NCBI RefSeq assembly: GCF_002236115.1
Contig: NZ_NIWT01000006.1
Coordinates: 124,001 to 188,000 of the forward strand
Direction: 5' to 3'
DNA length: 64,000 bases
From: Pseudomonas jessenii
GTDB lineage: Bacteria; Pseudomonadota; Gammaproteobacteria; Pseudomonadales; Pseudomonadaceae
In this document: positions 7,381-16,726 of the stretch, in pieces
How positions within the stretch are numbered: the stretch's first letter is position 1
Layout: every line of letters begins with the position of its first letter
Translations under genes and position numbers: made by a program
Notes under the pieces: generated by a model
Told to the model about the DNA's origin: nothing
Databases searched by the model: none
The model's input: only the letters and a program-made list of their open reading frames with translations

Positions 7381-9375
7381 ATGAGTGCATCGTCCATCCC
7401 TCCAAGCGGCCTGATCCGCATGAATCCGCCGGTGTTCTGGTTCTCGGCAAGCTTCATTCTGTTGTTTGGTGTCGTTGTCATCGCCATGCCCGAGCAGGCC
7501 GGTGCCTGGTTGCTGGCGGCGCAAAACTGGGCGGCCAATACGGTCGGCTGGTATTACCTGTTGGCGATGACCCTGTATCTGGTCTTCGTGGTGGTCACCG
7601 CCTTGTCCGGCTACGGCAAGATCAAGCTCGGTGCCGACCACGACGAACCCGAATTCAGTTATTTGTCCTGGGCCGGCATGCTGTTCGCCGCCGGGATCAG
7701 CATCACCCTGTTTTTCTTCTGTGTGTCCGAGCCGCTGACCCACATGCTGCAACCGCCCCAGGGTGAGGCCGGTACGGCAGATGCTGCGCGCCAGGCGATG
7801 CAGATTCTGTTTCTGCACTGGGGCCTGCATGGCTGGGGCGTGTTCGCCTTTGTCGGCATGGCGCTGGCCTACTTTGCCTACCGGCATAACCTGCCACTGG
7901 CCCTGCGCTCGGCGCTGTATCCGCTGATCGGCAAGCGCATCAATGGCCCCATCGGCTACGCGGTGGATGGCTTCGGCATCATCGCCACGGTGTTCGGCCT
8001 AGGTGCCGATATGGGCTTCGGTGTGTTGCACCTCAACTCGGGCCTGGACTACCTGTTCGGCATCGCCCACACCCAATGGGTTCAGGTCGGCCTGATCACC
8101 TTGATGATGGGCGCTGCGATCATCGTTGCCGTATCCGGCGTCGACAAGGGTGTGCGGGTCATGTCCGACATCAACATGCTGCTGGCCTGTGCGCTGCTGC
8201 TGTTCGTGTTGTTCGCCGGCCCCACGCAGCACCTGCTCAACACCCTGATCCAGAACCTTGGCGATTACCTCGGCGCCTTGCCGATGAAGAGTTTCGACCT
8301 CTACGCCTACGACAAACCCAGCGACTGGCTGGGCGGCTGGACAGTGTTCTACTGGGCCTGGTGGATAGCATGGTCACCGTTCGTGGGCCTGTTCATCGCT
8401 CGGATTTCCCGTGGTCGCACCATCCGCGAGTTCGTCTTCGGCGTGCTGTTGATTCCGCTCGGCTTCACCCTGGCGTGGATGTCGATCTTCGGCAACAGCG
8501 CCATCGATCAAGTGCTCAACCACGGCATGAGCGCGCTCGGCATGTCGGCCATCGACAATCCGTCGATGACGCTCTACCTGTTGCTGGAAACCTACCCGTG
8601 GAGCAAGACCGTCATTGCGGTCACGGTGTTCATCAGCTTCGTGTTCTTCGTCACCTCCGCCGACTCCGGCACCGTGGTGCTGTCGACGCTGTCCGCCAAG
8701 GGCGGCAATCCTGATGAAGACGGGCCGAAATGGCTGCGGGTTTTCTGGGGCGCGATGACCGCATTGGTGACCAGCGCGCTGCTGTTTTCCGGCAGTATCG
8801 ATGCGTTGAAGTCGGCGGTGGTCCTGACCTCGTTGCCGTTCTCGCTGATCTTGCTGTTGATGATGTGGGGGCTGCACAAGGCGTTTTATCTGGAATCGCA
8901 GAAGCAGATTGCGCAGATGCATTCCTTGGCACCGGTGTCCGGTTCACGGCGGGGCGGTTGGCGCCAGCGTCTGAGTCAGGCGGTGCATTTCCCGTCGCGG
9001 GATGAGGTCTACCGTTTCCTCGATACGACGGTGCGTCCGGCGATTGAAGAAGTGTCTGCCGTGTTCACCGAAAAGGGTTTGCACGTAGCGACACACCCGG
9101 GCCCGGCCAATGACAGCGTCAGCCTGGAAATCGGCCATGGCGACCAGCATCCGTTCGTTTATCAGGTGCAGATGCGCGGCTATTTCACGCCATCGTTTGC
9201 CCGTGGCGGGATGGGTTCCAAGCAACTCAACAATCGTCGTTACTACCGGGCCGAAGTGCATTTGAGCGAGGGCAGTCAGGATTACGATCTGGTTGGCTAC
9301 TCCAAGGAACAGATCATCAACGACATCCTCGACCAGTACGAACGGCACATGCAGTTCCTGCATCTGGTGCGTTGA
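7381..9375 (+). CDS. betT: BCCT-family choline/betaine transporter, BetT type
   Basis: A 664-residue inner-membrane transporter with about twelve membrane segments in residues 15-510, followed by a 150-residue cytoplasmic C-terminal domain as in osmoregulated BetT proteins. The BCCT signature region is seen in FYWAWWIAWSPFVGLFIARISRGRTIREFV, here quoted by its key WAWW and RISRGRT parts, and GADMGFGVLHLNSG marks the glycine-rich TM5 segment. The substrate is probably choline; betaine or carnitine is possible because paralogues differ subtly. A BetI-like palindrome upstream supports choline control. The gene stands alone, with a short convergent gene 10 bp beyond its end. Confidence 0.85.
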   Translation: MSASSIPPSGLIRMNPPVFWFSASFILLFGVVVIAMPEQAGAWLLAAQNWAANTVGWYYLLAMTLYLVFVVVTALSGYGKIKLGADHDEPEFSYLSWAGMLFAAGISITLFFFCVSEPLTHMLQPPQGEAGTADAARQAMQILFLHWGLHGWGVFAFVGMALAYFAYRHNLPLALRSALYPLIGKRINGPIGYAVDGFGIIATVFGLGADMGFGVLHLNSGLDYLFGIAHTQWVQVGLITLMMGAAIIVAVSGVDKGVRVMSDINMLLACALLLFVLFAGPTQHLLNTLIQNLGDYLGALPMKSFDLYAYDKPSDWLGGWTVFYWAWWIAWSPFVGLFIARISRGRTIREFVFGVLLIPLGFTLAWMSIFGNSAIDQVLNHGMSALGMSAIDNPSMTLYLLLETYPWSKTVIAVTVFISFVFFVTSADSGTVVLSTLSAKGGNPDEDGPKWLRVFWGAMTALVTSALLFSGSIDALKSAVVLTSLPFSLILLLMMWGLHKAFYLESQKQIAQMHSLAPVSGSRRGGWRQRLSQAVHFPSRDEVYRFLDTTVRPAIEEVSAVFTEKGLHVATHPGPANDSVSLEIGHGDQHPFVYQVQMRGYFTPSFARGGMGSKQLNNRRYYRAEVHLSEGSQDYDLVGYSKEQIINDILDQYERHMQFLHLVR

Positions 9376-9384
9376 TCAAGGCCT

Positions 9385-9645
9385 TCACGTTTCGGAGGTC
9401 AACACCATGAACAACACCAGCGCCGCCACCGGGACCCCGAACACGGCGCTACCGACCACCAGTTCGCTGCTCAATGGCTGGCCGGCATGCACTATGCCGA
9501 CTGCGCCATTGATTAGCGTTAGCGCCAGCCACAGCAGGATAAAACTGTAGGCCAGGGTCTGGCGGGTGAAGCCGACTTTCTCGCCGATGTAGAGCATCAG
9601 CGCCAGGAGAATCAGGCCGAAGGTGATGATGATGGTGGTGTGCAT
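9385..9645 (-). CDS. small inner-membrane protein, function unknown
   Basis: An 86-residue hydrophobic protein with three predicted membrane segments (about 4-20, 29-50 and 60-82) and almost no soluble part. It has a GGGACAG-like ribosome binding site in front of its ATG. No family function is recognised. It is convergent with betT. Confidence 0.6.
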   Translation of the reverse strand: MHTTIIITFGLILLALMLYIGEKVGFTRQTLAYSFILLWLALTLINGAVGIVHAGQPLSSELVVGSAVFGVPVAALVLFMVLTSET

Positions 9646-9688
9646 GAACTGTCCCGCCCTTCAGATGTGCATTGCTTTGGAGGCAGCC

Positions 9689-9780
9689 ATCGCGAGCAAG
9701 CTCGCTCCCACATTGATCTTGGTTGCTCACAAAATTTGTGCTCAAAGGAGATCCCCTGTGGGAGCGAGCTTGCTCGCGAT
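9689..9780. repeat. REP pair
   Basis: Inverted copies of the TGTGGGAGCGAGCTTGCTCG family with about 45 bp between them, upstream of the small membrane protein gene. Confidence 0.88.
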
Positions 9781-9811
9781 TGGGGGCGCTGCGGTCTCAG
9801 TGTGAACTCAG

Positions 9812-10552
9812 TTAAACCAACCCGCCATTCACCCGCAAAATCTGCCCATTGACCCAACCCGAATCCGGCCCCGCCAGAAACGACACGACACGGGAAATGT
9901 CCTCCGGCTGCCCCAGACGCTCCAGCGGCGCCATCTTCGCAAAACTCTGAATCTGCTCCTCACTCTTGCCGTGCAAAAACAGCTCAGTCGCCACCGGCCC
10001 GGGAGCCACCGCGTTGACGGTGATGTTGCGCCCGCGCATTTCCTTGGCGAATACCTGGGTCAGAGATTCCACTGCCGCTTTGCTGGCGATGTACACCGCG
10101 TAGCCCGGCAGGTTCATGCCGACGGTGCTGCTGGAGAAGTTGATGATCCGGCCACCGCTGTTCAGGCGGGTCGCCGCTTCACGCAGGGTATTGAAGGTAC
10201 CGCGAGCGTGGATGTTGAAGTTCTGCTCGAACAGTTCGTCGCTGTGTTGCGCCAGCGGCAGCACTTTGAGGATGCCGGCGTTGTTCACCAACACATCGAC
10301 CTTGCCGAACTGGGTTTCAACCTCGTCGAACATCCGGCGTACGTCGTCGGCGTTGGCTACATCGGCCTTGATCGCCAGGGCCTGGCAACCGGCCTGACGC
10401 AGCTCCACCACCAGTTTCGAGGCTTCGGTGGCGCTGCTGGCGTAGTTGATGGCAACGGCGAAACCTTCGCTGGCCAGTTGTTTGGCGATGACCGCGCCAA
10501 TGCCGCGGGAGGCGCCGGTCACGATGGCAACTTTCGGAGTTTGATGAGCCAT
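9812..10552 (-). CDS. short-chain dehydrogenase/reductase (3-oxoacyl-ACP reductase-like)
   Basis: A 246-residue classical SDR. It has the TGASRGIG NAD(P)-binding motif (about residues 13-20), NNAG (about 90-93), catalytic Ser in INFSSSTVG, YxxxK as YIASK, and the PGPVATELF segment. An NYASS sequence after the second beta strand suggests NADPH preference. Substrate unknown. The start was placed at MAHQTPK; longer readings overlap the promoter of the divergent LysR gene. The 120-bp shared intergenic region makes the neighbouring LysR protein its probable regulator. Confidence 0.8.
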   Translation of the reverse strand: MAHQTPKVAIVTGASRGIGAVIAKQLASEGFAVAINYASSATEASKLVVELRQAGCQALAIKADVANADDVRRMFDEVETQFGKVDVLVNNAGILKVLPLAQHSDELFEQNFNIHARGTFNTLREAATRLNSGGRIINFSSSTVGMNLPGYAVYIASKAAVESLTQVFAKEMRGRNITVNAVAPGPVATELFLHGKSEEQIQSFAKMAPLERLGQPEDISRVVSFLAGPDSGWVNGQILRVNGGLV

Positions 10553-10672
10553 GTTGGTGTTCCTGTTGATGGGGTGTGAAGCCAATTTCACATGTTTACT
10601 CAGGACGATAAATGCACGAGAGTTGCCTTGACTGTTCAATAATCGCCAACAATCGAGTGCCTGGAGTGAGCT

Positions 10673-11563
10673 GTGGACCAAGTCAAAGCGATGAAGGTTT
10701 TTGTGCGGATCTACGAGCGCAGCAGCTTCACGCAGGCTGCCGATGACCTGAACCTGCCACGCGCGACGCTGACCCACACCTTGAATCAGTTCGAGGCCTG
10801 GCTGGGTACGCGTTTGTTGGAGCGCAGCACGCGTAAAGTTCGTCCGACGCTGGATGGCGAGGCGTACTACCTGCGTTGCGTGCAACTGCTGGCAGAGCTG
10901 GAAGAAGCGGAATTGGCGTTTCGCGGTGTGGCACCGAAGGGGCGGTTGCGGGTGGACTTGCACGGGACATTGGCCAAGCACTTCGTGATCCCTGCTTTGC
11001 CACAATTCATGGCGCGTTATCCCGACATTGAGCTGTCCATCAGCGAGGCTGACCGCTTTGTCGACCTGATCGCCGAAGGCGTCGACTGTGTGCTGCGCGC
11101 CGGCACTTTGAGCGACTCCGCGCTGATCGGAAAACGTGTCGCCAACCTACGCCAGATCACCTGCGCCAGCCCTGCCTATCTGCGTAAAAACGGCGAGCCA
11201 AAAAGCCTCTACGACCTGAAGAACCACCGCGCGGTGAACTACGTCTCACGCACCACCGCCAAGTTGTTCCCGTTCGAATTCATGGTGGACGGCGAACTCA
11301 GGGAAGTGACCATCGATGGCGCCGTTTCGGTGTTCGGCGCCGAAATCTACGCAGCCTCGGCCATCGCCGGACTGGGCTTGATCCAGTGCCCGCATTACCG
11401 GATGGAAACGCAGATCGCCCAGGGGCTGGTGAAGGAAATCCTCACCGAGACACCGCCGCCGCCAATGCCGGTGTCAGTGCTTTATCCACACAATCGACAC
11501 ATGTCGCCACGGGTTCGGGTATTTGTGGATTGGTTGGGAGAGGTGTTTGCGCAGGCCCGGTAG
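10673..11563 (+). CDS. LysR-family transcriptional regulator
   Basis: A 296-residue regulator with an N-terminal winged helix-turn-helix (residues 1-60; FTQAADDLNLPRATLTHTLNQ) and a periplasmic-binding-like effector domain (about 90-295) of the CrgA/YhjC-like subgroup. The start is GTG preceded by TGGAGTGAG. It is divergent from the SDR gene, the usual arrangement for a LysR protein and its target. The effector is unknown. Confidence 0.85.
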   Translation: MDQVKAMKVFVRIYERSSFTQAADDLNLPRATLTHTLNQFEAWLGTRLLERSTRKVRPTLDGEAYYLRCVQLLAELEEAELAFRGVAPKGRLRVDLHGTLAKHFVIPALPQFMARYPDIELSISEADRFVDLIAEGVDCVLRAGTLSDSALIGKRVANLRQITCASPAYLRKNGEPKSLYDLKNHRAVNYVSRTTAKLFPFEFMVDGELREVTIDGAVSVFGAEIYAASAIAGLGLIQCPHYRMETQIAQGLVKEILTETPPPPMPVSVLYPHNRHMSPRVRVFVDWLGEVFAQAR

Positions 11564-11697
11564 CTGGTAAATGGGGGAGCATGTGAAACGTTTCAGCCAT
11601 TAGTCGAATCCGGGGTTTTCTGGCGTCTGTCCGGGCGTATGCTGGGCGACTGGCAAAGCAGTCGATACCAGATTCAAGACAGACAAGAGAGGATTCG

Positions 11698-12735
11698 ATG
11701 ACTTACACCGCTGCCGAAAACCGCTACGACTCCATCCCTTACCGCCGCGTGGGCCGCAGCGGCCTGGTGCTGCCGGCGCTGTCGTTGGGCCTGTGGCACA
11801 ACTTCGGCGACAGCACGCCGATCGATACCCAGCGCGCGTTGTTGCGCACGGCATTCGATCTGGGCATCAACCATTTCGACCTGGCCAACAACTACGGCCC
11901 GCCGTATGGCAGCGCCGAGATCAACTTCGGCCGTTTACTGCGCGAAGACTTCAAGCAGTACCGCGACGAGCTGATCATTTCCAGCAAGGCCGGTTGGGAC
12001 ATGTGGCCCGGCCCTTACGGTCAGGGCGGCGGTTCGCGCAAGTACGTGCTGGCCAGCCTCGACCAGAGCCTGCAACGCCTGGGTGTGGACTACGTCGACA
12101 TCTTTTATTCCCACCGCTTCGATCCGGACACCCCGCTGGAAGAAACCGCCAGCGCACTGGCCACCGCGGTGCAGCAGGGCAAGGCGCTGTACATCGGCAT
12201 TTCGTCCTATTCCGGGGTGAAAACCCGCGAAATGGCGGCGTTGCTCAAAGAGTGGAAAGTGCCGCTGCTGATTCACCAGCCGGCCTACAACCTGCTCAAT
12301 CGCTGGGTGGAAAAAGACCTGCTCGATACCACCGACGAACTCGGCACTGGCGTGATTGCCTTCACGCCGCTGGCGCAGGGATTGCTGACCGACAAATACC
12401 TCAACGGCGTGCCGACGGATGCACGGGTCAATCGTCCGGGGGGTGGTTCGTTGCAGGCGTCGCACTTGTCCGAGGCCAACATCGCCCAGGTGCGGGCACT
12501 CAACGAAATCGCCAGGCGTCGTGGCCAGAGCCTGGCGCAACTGGCGCTGGCCTGGACCCTGCGCGATCCTCGGGTCACTTCGGCCTTGATTGGCGCAAGC
12601 CGGCCGGAGCAGATCATCGAGAACGTCGGGGCGTTGAAGAACCTGAGCTTTAGTGCAGAGGAACTGGCGGAGATTGACCGGTTTGCCCAGGAGGGCGGGA
12701 TCAATCTTTGGGAGAAGCCTTCGACGGCGGAGTAA
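11698..12735 (+). CDS. aldo/keto reductase, L-glyceraldehyde 3-phosphate reductase type (YghZ-like)
   Basis: A 345-residue NADPH-dependent TIM-barrel reductase of AKR family 14. Catalytic residues are visible: Asp and Tyr in FDLANNYGPPYGSAE, Lys in IISSKAGWDMWPG, and His in FYSHRFDPDTP. The C-terminal GASRPEQIIENVGAL loop binds NADP. Family members detoxify L-GAP and methylglyoxal. The 134-bp spacer from the LysR gene suggests independent transcription. Confidence 0.85.
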   Translation: MTYTAAENRYDSIPYRRVGRSGLVLPALSLGLWHNFGDSTPIDTQRALLRTAFDLGINHFDLANNYGPPYGSAEINFGRLLREDFKQYRDELIISSKAGWDMWPGPYGQGGGSRKYVLASLDQSLQRLGVDYVDIFYSHRFDPDTPLEETASALATAVQQGKALYIGISSYSGVKTREMAALLKEWKVPLLIHQPAYNLLNRWVEKDLLDTTDELGTGVIAFTPLAQGLLTDKYLNGVPTDARVNRPGGGSLQASHLSEANIAQVRALNEIARRRGQSLAQLALAWTLRDPRVTSALIGASRPEQIIENVGALKNLSFSAEELAEIDRFAQEGGINLWEKPSTAE

Positions 12736-12758
12736 CTTGTCGGCGTCAGTTCCGTCCC

Positions 12759-12840
12759 CATCGCGAGCAAGCTCGCTCCCCGTGTCGTACACAAAGCCTG
12801 TGAACACCGCCGAACCTGTGGGAGCGAGCTTGCTCGCGAT
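12759..12840. repeat. REP pair
   Basis: Inverted TGTGGGAGCGAGCTTGCTCG-family copies about 35 bp apart, lying between convergent genes. Confidence 0.88.
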
Positions 12841-12873
12841 GGGGCCATCAAGGTCAGTACAAAAACTGGCTGT

Positions 12874-13716
12874 TCACCGAAAGAAAGGCACATCCCCCAA
12901 CACCGTCGCCCGCTGCATCACCCGCCGCGCCGGCCGGTAGTCATCCACTGCGTAATGCTGGGTCACGCGGTTATCCCAGAATGCGATGTCGTCTTTCTGC
13001 CAGCGCCAGCGAATGGTGAATTCCGGCCGCGTTGAATGGGCGAACAGGAACTTCAGAATCGCCTCGCTTTCGGTTTCCGACAGCTCGTTGATCTTCGAAG
13101 TGAAACCTTCGTTGACGAACAGCGAGCGGCGCCCGCTTACCGGGTGCGTGCGGATCACCGGGTGCGACAGCGGCGGATTCTTGCGCCGTGCTTCTTCCCA
13201 CTGGGCCAGTGCCTGGGGCGTGTTGCCATAGCGCTCCAGCGGAAACGAACGGGTGAAGTCATGGGTGGCGGTCAGACCTTCGAGCAAGGTTTTCAGCGGC
13301 GTCGACAGGGCTTCATAGGCGGCAATCCCGCTGGCCCATAACGTGTCGCCACCAAACTCCGGCAGCAGCTTGGCACTGAGCACCGCGCCCATGGCCGGGG
13401 TCGGCAGGAAGGTCACGTCGGTGTGCCAGATCGCGTTGTCGCGCACGTCGGTGACGGCGGTGTCGAGGATCAGCACTTCCGGTTGTTCCGGCACATTGGG
13501 GTAGATCGGGTGAATGTGCAGGTCGCCGAAATTCGCGGCGAATCGCGCCTGTTGCTGTGGCGTGATCGGCTGGTCGCGGAAGAACAGCACCTGATGCTTG
13601 AGCAGGGCCTGTTCGATGGCATCGCGCTGTTCCAGGTTCAGCGGCTGGCTGATGTCGATGCCGCTGATCTGTGCGCCGAGGGCGGAGCTTAGGGGGACGA
13701 TGGTCAAGTCACTCAT
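12874..13716 (-). CDS. tauD: taurine dioxygenase
   Basis: A 280-residue Fe(II)/2-oxoglutarate dioxygenase that cleaves taurine to aminoacetaldehyde and sulfite. The iron ligands are visible at H98 and D100 (IWHTDVTF) and H254 (TQHYAVDDYRPARRVMQR), almost the numbering of E. coli TauD, with the downstream arginines binding 2-oxoglutarate. It is the last gene of tauABCD, separated from tauC by 145 bp containing a REP pair, which may lower or stabilise its part of the transcript. Expression is expected under sulfate limitation. Confidence 0.92.
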   Translation of the reverse strand: MSDLTIVPLSSALGAQISGIDISQPLNLEQRDAIEQALLKHQVLFFRDQPITPQQQARFAANFGDLHIHPIYPNVPEQPEVLILDTAVTDVRDNAIWHTDVTFLPTPAMGAVLSAKLLPEFGGDTLWASGIAAYEALSTPLKTLLEGLTATHDFTRSFPLERYGNTPQALAQWEEARRKNPPLSHPVIRTHPVSGRRSLFVNEGFTSKINELSETESEAILKFLFAHSTRPEFTIRWRWQKDDIAFWDNRVTQHYAVDDYRPARRVMQRATVLGDVPFFR

Positions 13717-13750
13717 GGTGATTCTCTTGAAATTCGGGGGTGTTGATTAC

Positions 13751-13840
13751 TGTGGGAGCGAGCTTGCTCGCGATAGCGATATGTCAGTCACAACAGTGGT
13801 GTCTGACACTCTGCAATCGCGAGCAAGCTCGCTCCCACAG
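13751..13840. repeat. REP pair inside the tau operon, between tauC and tauD
   Basis: Inverted REP copies sit in the only sizeable gap of the operon, where hairpins could affect mRNA processing or stability. Confidence 0.88.
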
Positions 13841-13861
13841 GGTTTCTTACAGGGTAATCAT

Positions 13862-14695
13862 TCAGTGAACCTGACCATGCCACGGCACCAGTTTGCGTTG
13901 CAGGGCACGCAGGCCAAGCTCCATTGCGAAGGCGATCAGTGCGATCACCAGAATCCCCAGTACCACCACATCGGTGACCAAAAACTGTGCGGCCGATTGC
14001 ACCATGAAGCCCAGTCCGCTGGTGGCGGCGATCAGTTCGGCGGCGACCAGCGTCGACCAACCCACGCCGAGGCCAATGCGCACACCGGTCAGGATATCCG
14101 GCAAGGCACTCGGCAAAATGACGTGGCGAATCAACTGCACACGCGTTGCGCCGAGCGACTGCGCGGCACGCAGTTTGGCCGGGTCGACCGTGCGCACACC
14201 GGTGGCGGTGGCAATGGCAATCGGGGCGAAGATTGCCAGGTAGATCAGCAGCACTTTCGACAATTCACCGATGCCGCACCAGATCACGATCAGTGGCAGA
14301 TAAGCCAACGGAGGAATCGGCCGGTAGAACTCGATCAGCGGGTCGAGCACACCGCGGGCGATACGGTTGGCGCCGATGGCGATTCCCACCGGCACGGCGG
14401 TGAGAATCGCAAAGCCGAGGCCCAGGCCGATGCGGCTCAGACTCGCGCCCAGGTGCTGCCACAGGGTTGAATCCATATAACCCGAGGTCGCCAGTAGCCA
14501 GCCTTTTTGCAGCACGGCGGAAGGTGGTGGCAGGAACAGCGGCTCGATCACGCCGGTCGCCGTCACGGCCCACCAAATAGCAACGAGAACGACCAGCGTC
14601 AGCACACTGATCCAGCGAGTGCTCAAACGGCGACTTGGCGGAATTACGGCTGAGCCTGGCGTTATCGCCGCGACGGGAATTTCGTAACTGCTCAT
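13862..14695 (-). CDS. tauC: taurine ABC transporter permease
   Basis: A 277-residue SsuC/TauC-type permease with about six membrane segments. The EAA loop AQSLGATRVQLIRHVILPSALPDI contacts the ATPase. The N-terminal 40 residues are cytoplasmic and poorly conserved. Its ATG overlaps the tauB stop by 4 nt (ATGA), which couples translation. Confidence 0.92.
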   Translation of the reverse strand: MSSYEIPVAAITPGSAVIPPSRRLSTRWISVLTLVVLVAIWWAVTATGVIEPLFLPPPSAVLQKGWLLATSGYMDSTLWQHLGASLSRIGLGLGFAILTAVPVGIAIGANRIARGVLDPLIEFYRPIPPLAYLPLIVIWCGIGELSKVLLIYLAIFAPIAIATATGVRTVDPAKLRAAQSLGATRVQLIRHVILPSALPDILTGVRIGLGVGWSTLVAAELIAATSGLGFMVQSAAQFLVTDVVVLGILVIALIAFAMELGLRALQRKLVPWHGQVH

Positions 14696-15486
14696 GCGCG
14701 CTCCTGCCGCTGGGCGGCGCTGCGTTGGGAGAACACTTTGGCGAGTACGTGTTCGCGGGTTTCGATAAAACGCGGGTCGGACTTGATCGAGCGGGCCGAC
14801 TCACCGGCGGCATAACGCTGACCGAAATCGAGGCTCAGGCGTTCGACGATTTGCCCTGGGTTAGGTGCCAACAAAATCAGGTCGGTGGCGAGGAACACGG
14901 CTTCTTCGATGTCGTGGGTGATCAGGAACACCGGCTTGGCGGTGCGTTGCCAGACTTGCAGCAACAGTTCCTGCATCTGCTCGCGGGTAAAGGCGTCGAG
15001 GGCGCCGAAAGGTTCGTCCATCAGCAACACGCGCGGGTCGGCGGCGAGGGCGCGAGCCAGGCCGACACGCTGCTTCTGGCCGCCCGAAAGCTGCCAGATG
15101 CGGCGCTGTTCAAAACCGGACAGATCGACCAGGGCGAGCATTTCCCTGGTGCGAGCTTCGCGTTTTTCCCGGGCGATACCGGCCAGCTCCAGGCCGAACC
15201 CGACGTTGGCCAGCACGTCTTGCCATGGCAGCAGCGCGTCGTCCTGGAACACCACGCCACGCTCGGCACTCGGGCCTTTGACGGGCACGCCGTCGAGGGT
15301 GATGCGCCCGGCGCTGGGTTCGACGAAACCGGCAATCAGGTTCAACAGCGAAGTCTTGCCACTGCCGGACGGGCCGAGGGCGACCAGCAATTGCCGGGAC
15401 CCAAGGCTCAGGGAAATATCCGCCAACACCGGTTCCGGGTTGCCGGGGTACTGTGCGCTGATGCGCTCCAGCTGTAGCAAGGCCAT
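14692..15486 (-). CDS. tauB: taurine ABC transporter ATP-binding protein
   Basis: A 264-residue ATPase with Walker A GPSGSGKTS (about residues 38-46), VFQDDALLPW Q-loop, LSGGQKQR signature, Walker B VLLMDEPFGALD and the H-loop LITHDIEEA. This is the nitrate/sulfonate/taurine importer subfamily. It lies 15 nt after tauA and overlaps tauC. Confidence 0.92.
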   Translation of the reverse strand: MALLQLERISAQYPGNPEPVLADISLSLGSRQLLVALGPSGSGKTSLLNLIAGFVEPSAGRITLDGVPVKGPSAERGVVFQDDALLPWQDVLANVGFGLELAGIAREKREARTREMLALVDLSGFEQRRIWQLSGGQKQRVGLARALAADPRVLLMDEPFGALDAFTREQMQELLLQVWQRTAKPVFLITHDIEEAVFLATDLILLAPNPGQIVERLSLDFGQRYAAGESARSIKSDPRFIETREHVLAKVFSQRSAAQRQERA

Positions 15487-15501
15487 CGCGTTGACTCCCG
15501 A

Positions 15502-16479
15502 TCAGTTGGTGATGAACTTGGCGCTGACGTACGGCGCGTAGTCCGGCAGCACGGCCTCGACCTTGCCTTGTTCCTTGAGGAACGCCGCGGTGTCGGTGAT
15601 GGCTTTGGTGGTCGGCGCGCCGAGGGTGAGCACCTGGTCAGCCGCCAGCGGGTAGACGTTGCCTTGCAGCAGCAATGGAATATCACTGACCTTGGCACCA
15701 GACAGTTTTACCAGCTTGTCGACGTTGCCCTGATTGGCGAGCCAGGCGTGCGGGTCTTTGCGGTAATCGGCGTAGGCGTCCAGAGTCACTTTCGCGAACG
15801 CGGTGACGATCTCCGGGTGCTTCTCGGCGAAATCCTTGCGCACGATCCAGGCATCGAAAGTCGGTGCGCCGAACTTGGCCAGCTCGCCGGAGGTGATCAG
15901 CACTTTGCCGTTTTCCTTGGCGACACCGAGGGCCGGATCCCAAACGTACGTGGCGTCGATGTCACCGCGTTTCCAGGCGGCAATGATCGCGGGTGGAGCC
16001 AGGTTGAGAACGGTGACTTTCGACGGGTCGATGTTCCAGTGCTTCAGCGCGGCGAGCAGGCTGTAGTGGCCGGTGGATACAAACGGCACGGCGATTTTCT
16101 TGCCGATCAGGTCTTGCGGGGTCTTGATCCCGGAACCGTCGCGGGCGACCAAGGCTTCGGCGGCGCCGATCTGGGTGGCGATGAGGAAGGTTTCTACCGG
16201 GACTTTGCGAGTGATGGCGGCGGTCAGGGGGCTGGAACCGAGGTAGCCGATCTGCACGTCACCAGAGGCGATGGCGGCGATGATATCGGCACCGTTGTCG
16301 AATTTGCGCCAGCTGATATCGGCCTTGGTGGCCTTTTCGTAGGCGCCGTCAGCCTGGGCGACTTTCGCCGGGTCAACGGTGGTCTGGTAGGCGACGGTGA
16401 AGTCGGCTGCCTGGGCAAAAAAACTCGCGGTAGCCAAGGACGCGGCCGCCAGCAAGCGTAGAGGGAAAGTCAGTTTCAT
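15502..16479 (-). CDS. tauA: periplasmic taurine-binding protein
   Basis: A 325-residue substrate-binding protein with a 24-residue signal peptide ending FFAQA before ADFTVAYQ. TVDPAKVAQADGAYEK and ISWRKFDNGADIIAAIASGDVQIG match TauA. It delivers taurine to TauBC. It is first in the operon; an inverted repeat at 16541-16567 lies about 60 nt upstream of the start. Confidence 0.92.
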   Translation of the reverse strand: MKLTFPLRLLAAASLATASFFAQAADFTVAYQTTVDPAKVAQADGAYEKATKADISWRKFDNGADIIAAIASGDVQIGYLGSSPLTAAITRKVPVETFLIATQIGAAEALVARDGSGIKTPQDLIGKKIAVPFVSTGHYSLLAALKHWNIDPSKVTVLNLAPPAIIAAWKRGDIDATYVWDPALGVAKENGKVLITSGELAKFGAPTFDAWIVRKDFAEKHPEIVTAFAKVTLDAYADYRKDPHAWLANQGNVDKLVKLSGAKVSDIPLLLQGNVYPLAADQVLTLGAPTTKAITDTAAFLKEQGKVEAVLPDYAPYVSAKFITN

Positions 16480-16540
16480 CAGAAAGCTCCTTGTCAGGCG
16501 ACCGAGTGTCGGCGTGAGAAAGAGACTAAATGATCTAAGA

Positions 16541-16567
16541 ATTCGAAAATAAATAACTTTTTCGAAT
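16541..16567. promoter_or_regulatory. perfect 9-bp inverted repeat in the tauA promoter region
   Basis: The arms ATTCGAAAA and TTTTCGAAT are separated by 9 bp and lie about 62 nt upstream of the tauA ATG in AT-rich DNA. This spacing suits a dimeric or tetrameric activator site. CysB or a tau-specific regulator are candidates by inference only. Confidence 0.5.
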
Positions 16568-16609
16568 TAGCTTATGAGAGGACAACTTGAGGAGCGACCG
16601 CTACGCGGT

Positions 16610-16702
16610 CATCGCGAGCAAGCTCGCTCCCACAGGGTTTAATGGTGTTTGCACGATTGTGGTCACACCGAGAATCCACTGTGGGAGCGAGCTTGCTCGC
16701 GA
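16610..16702. repeat. REP pair
   Basis: Inverted TGTGGGAGCGAGCTTGCTCG-family copies about 48 bp apart, between the tau promoter and the 3' end of gshA. Confidence 0.88.
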
Positions 16703-16726
16703 TAAGGTCCGCAGGACCTTCGAAGG

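Noticed and set aside
9689..13840. Repeats as a CRISPR array
   Set aside because: The repeats are widely spaced inverted REP doublets, not regularly spaced direct repeats, and no cas genes are present.
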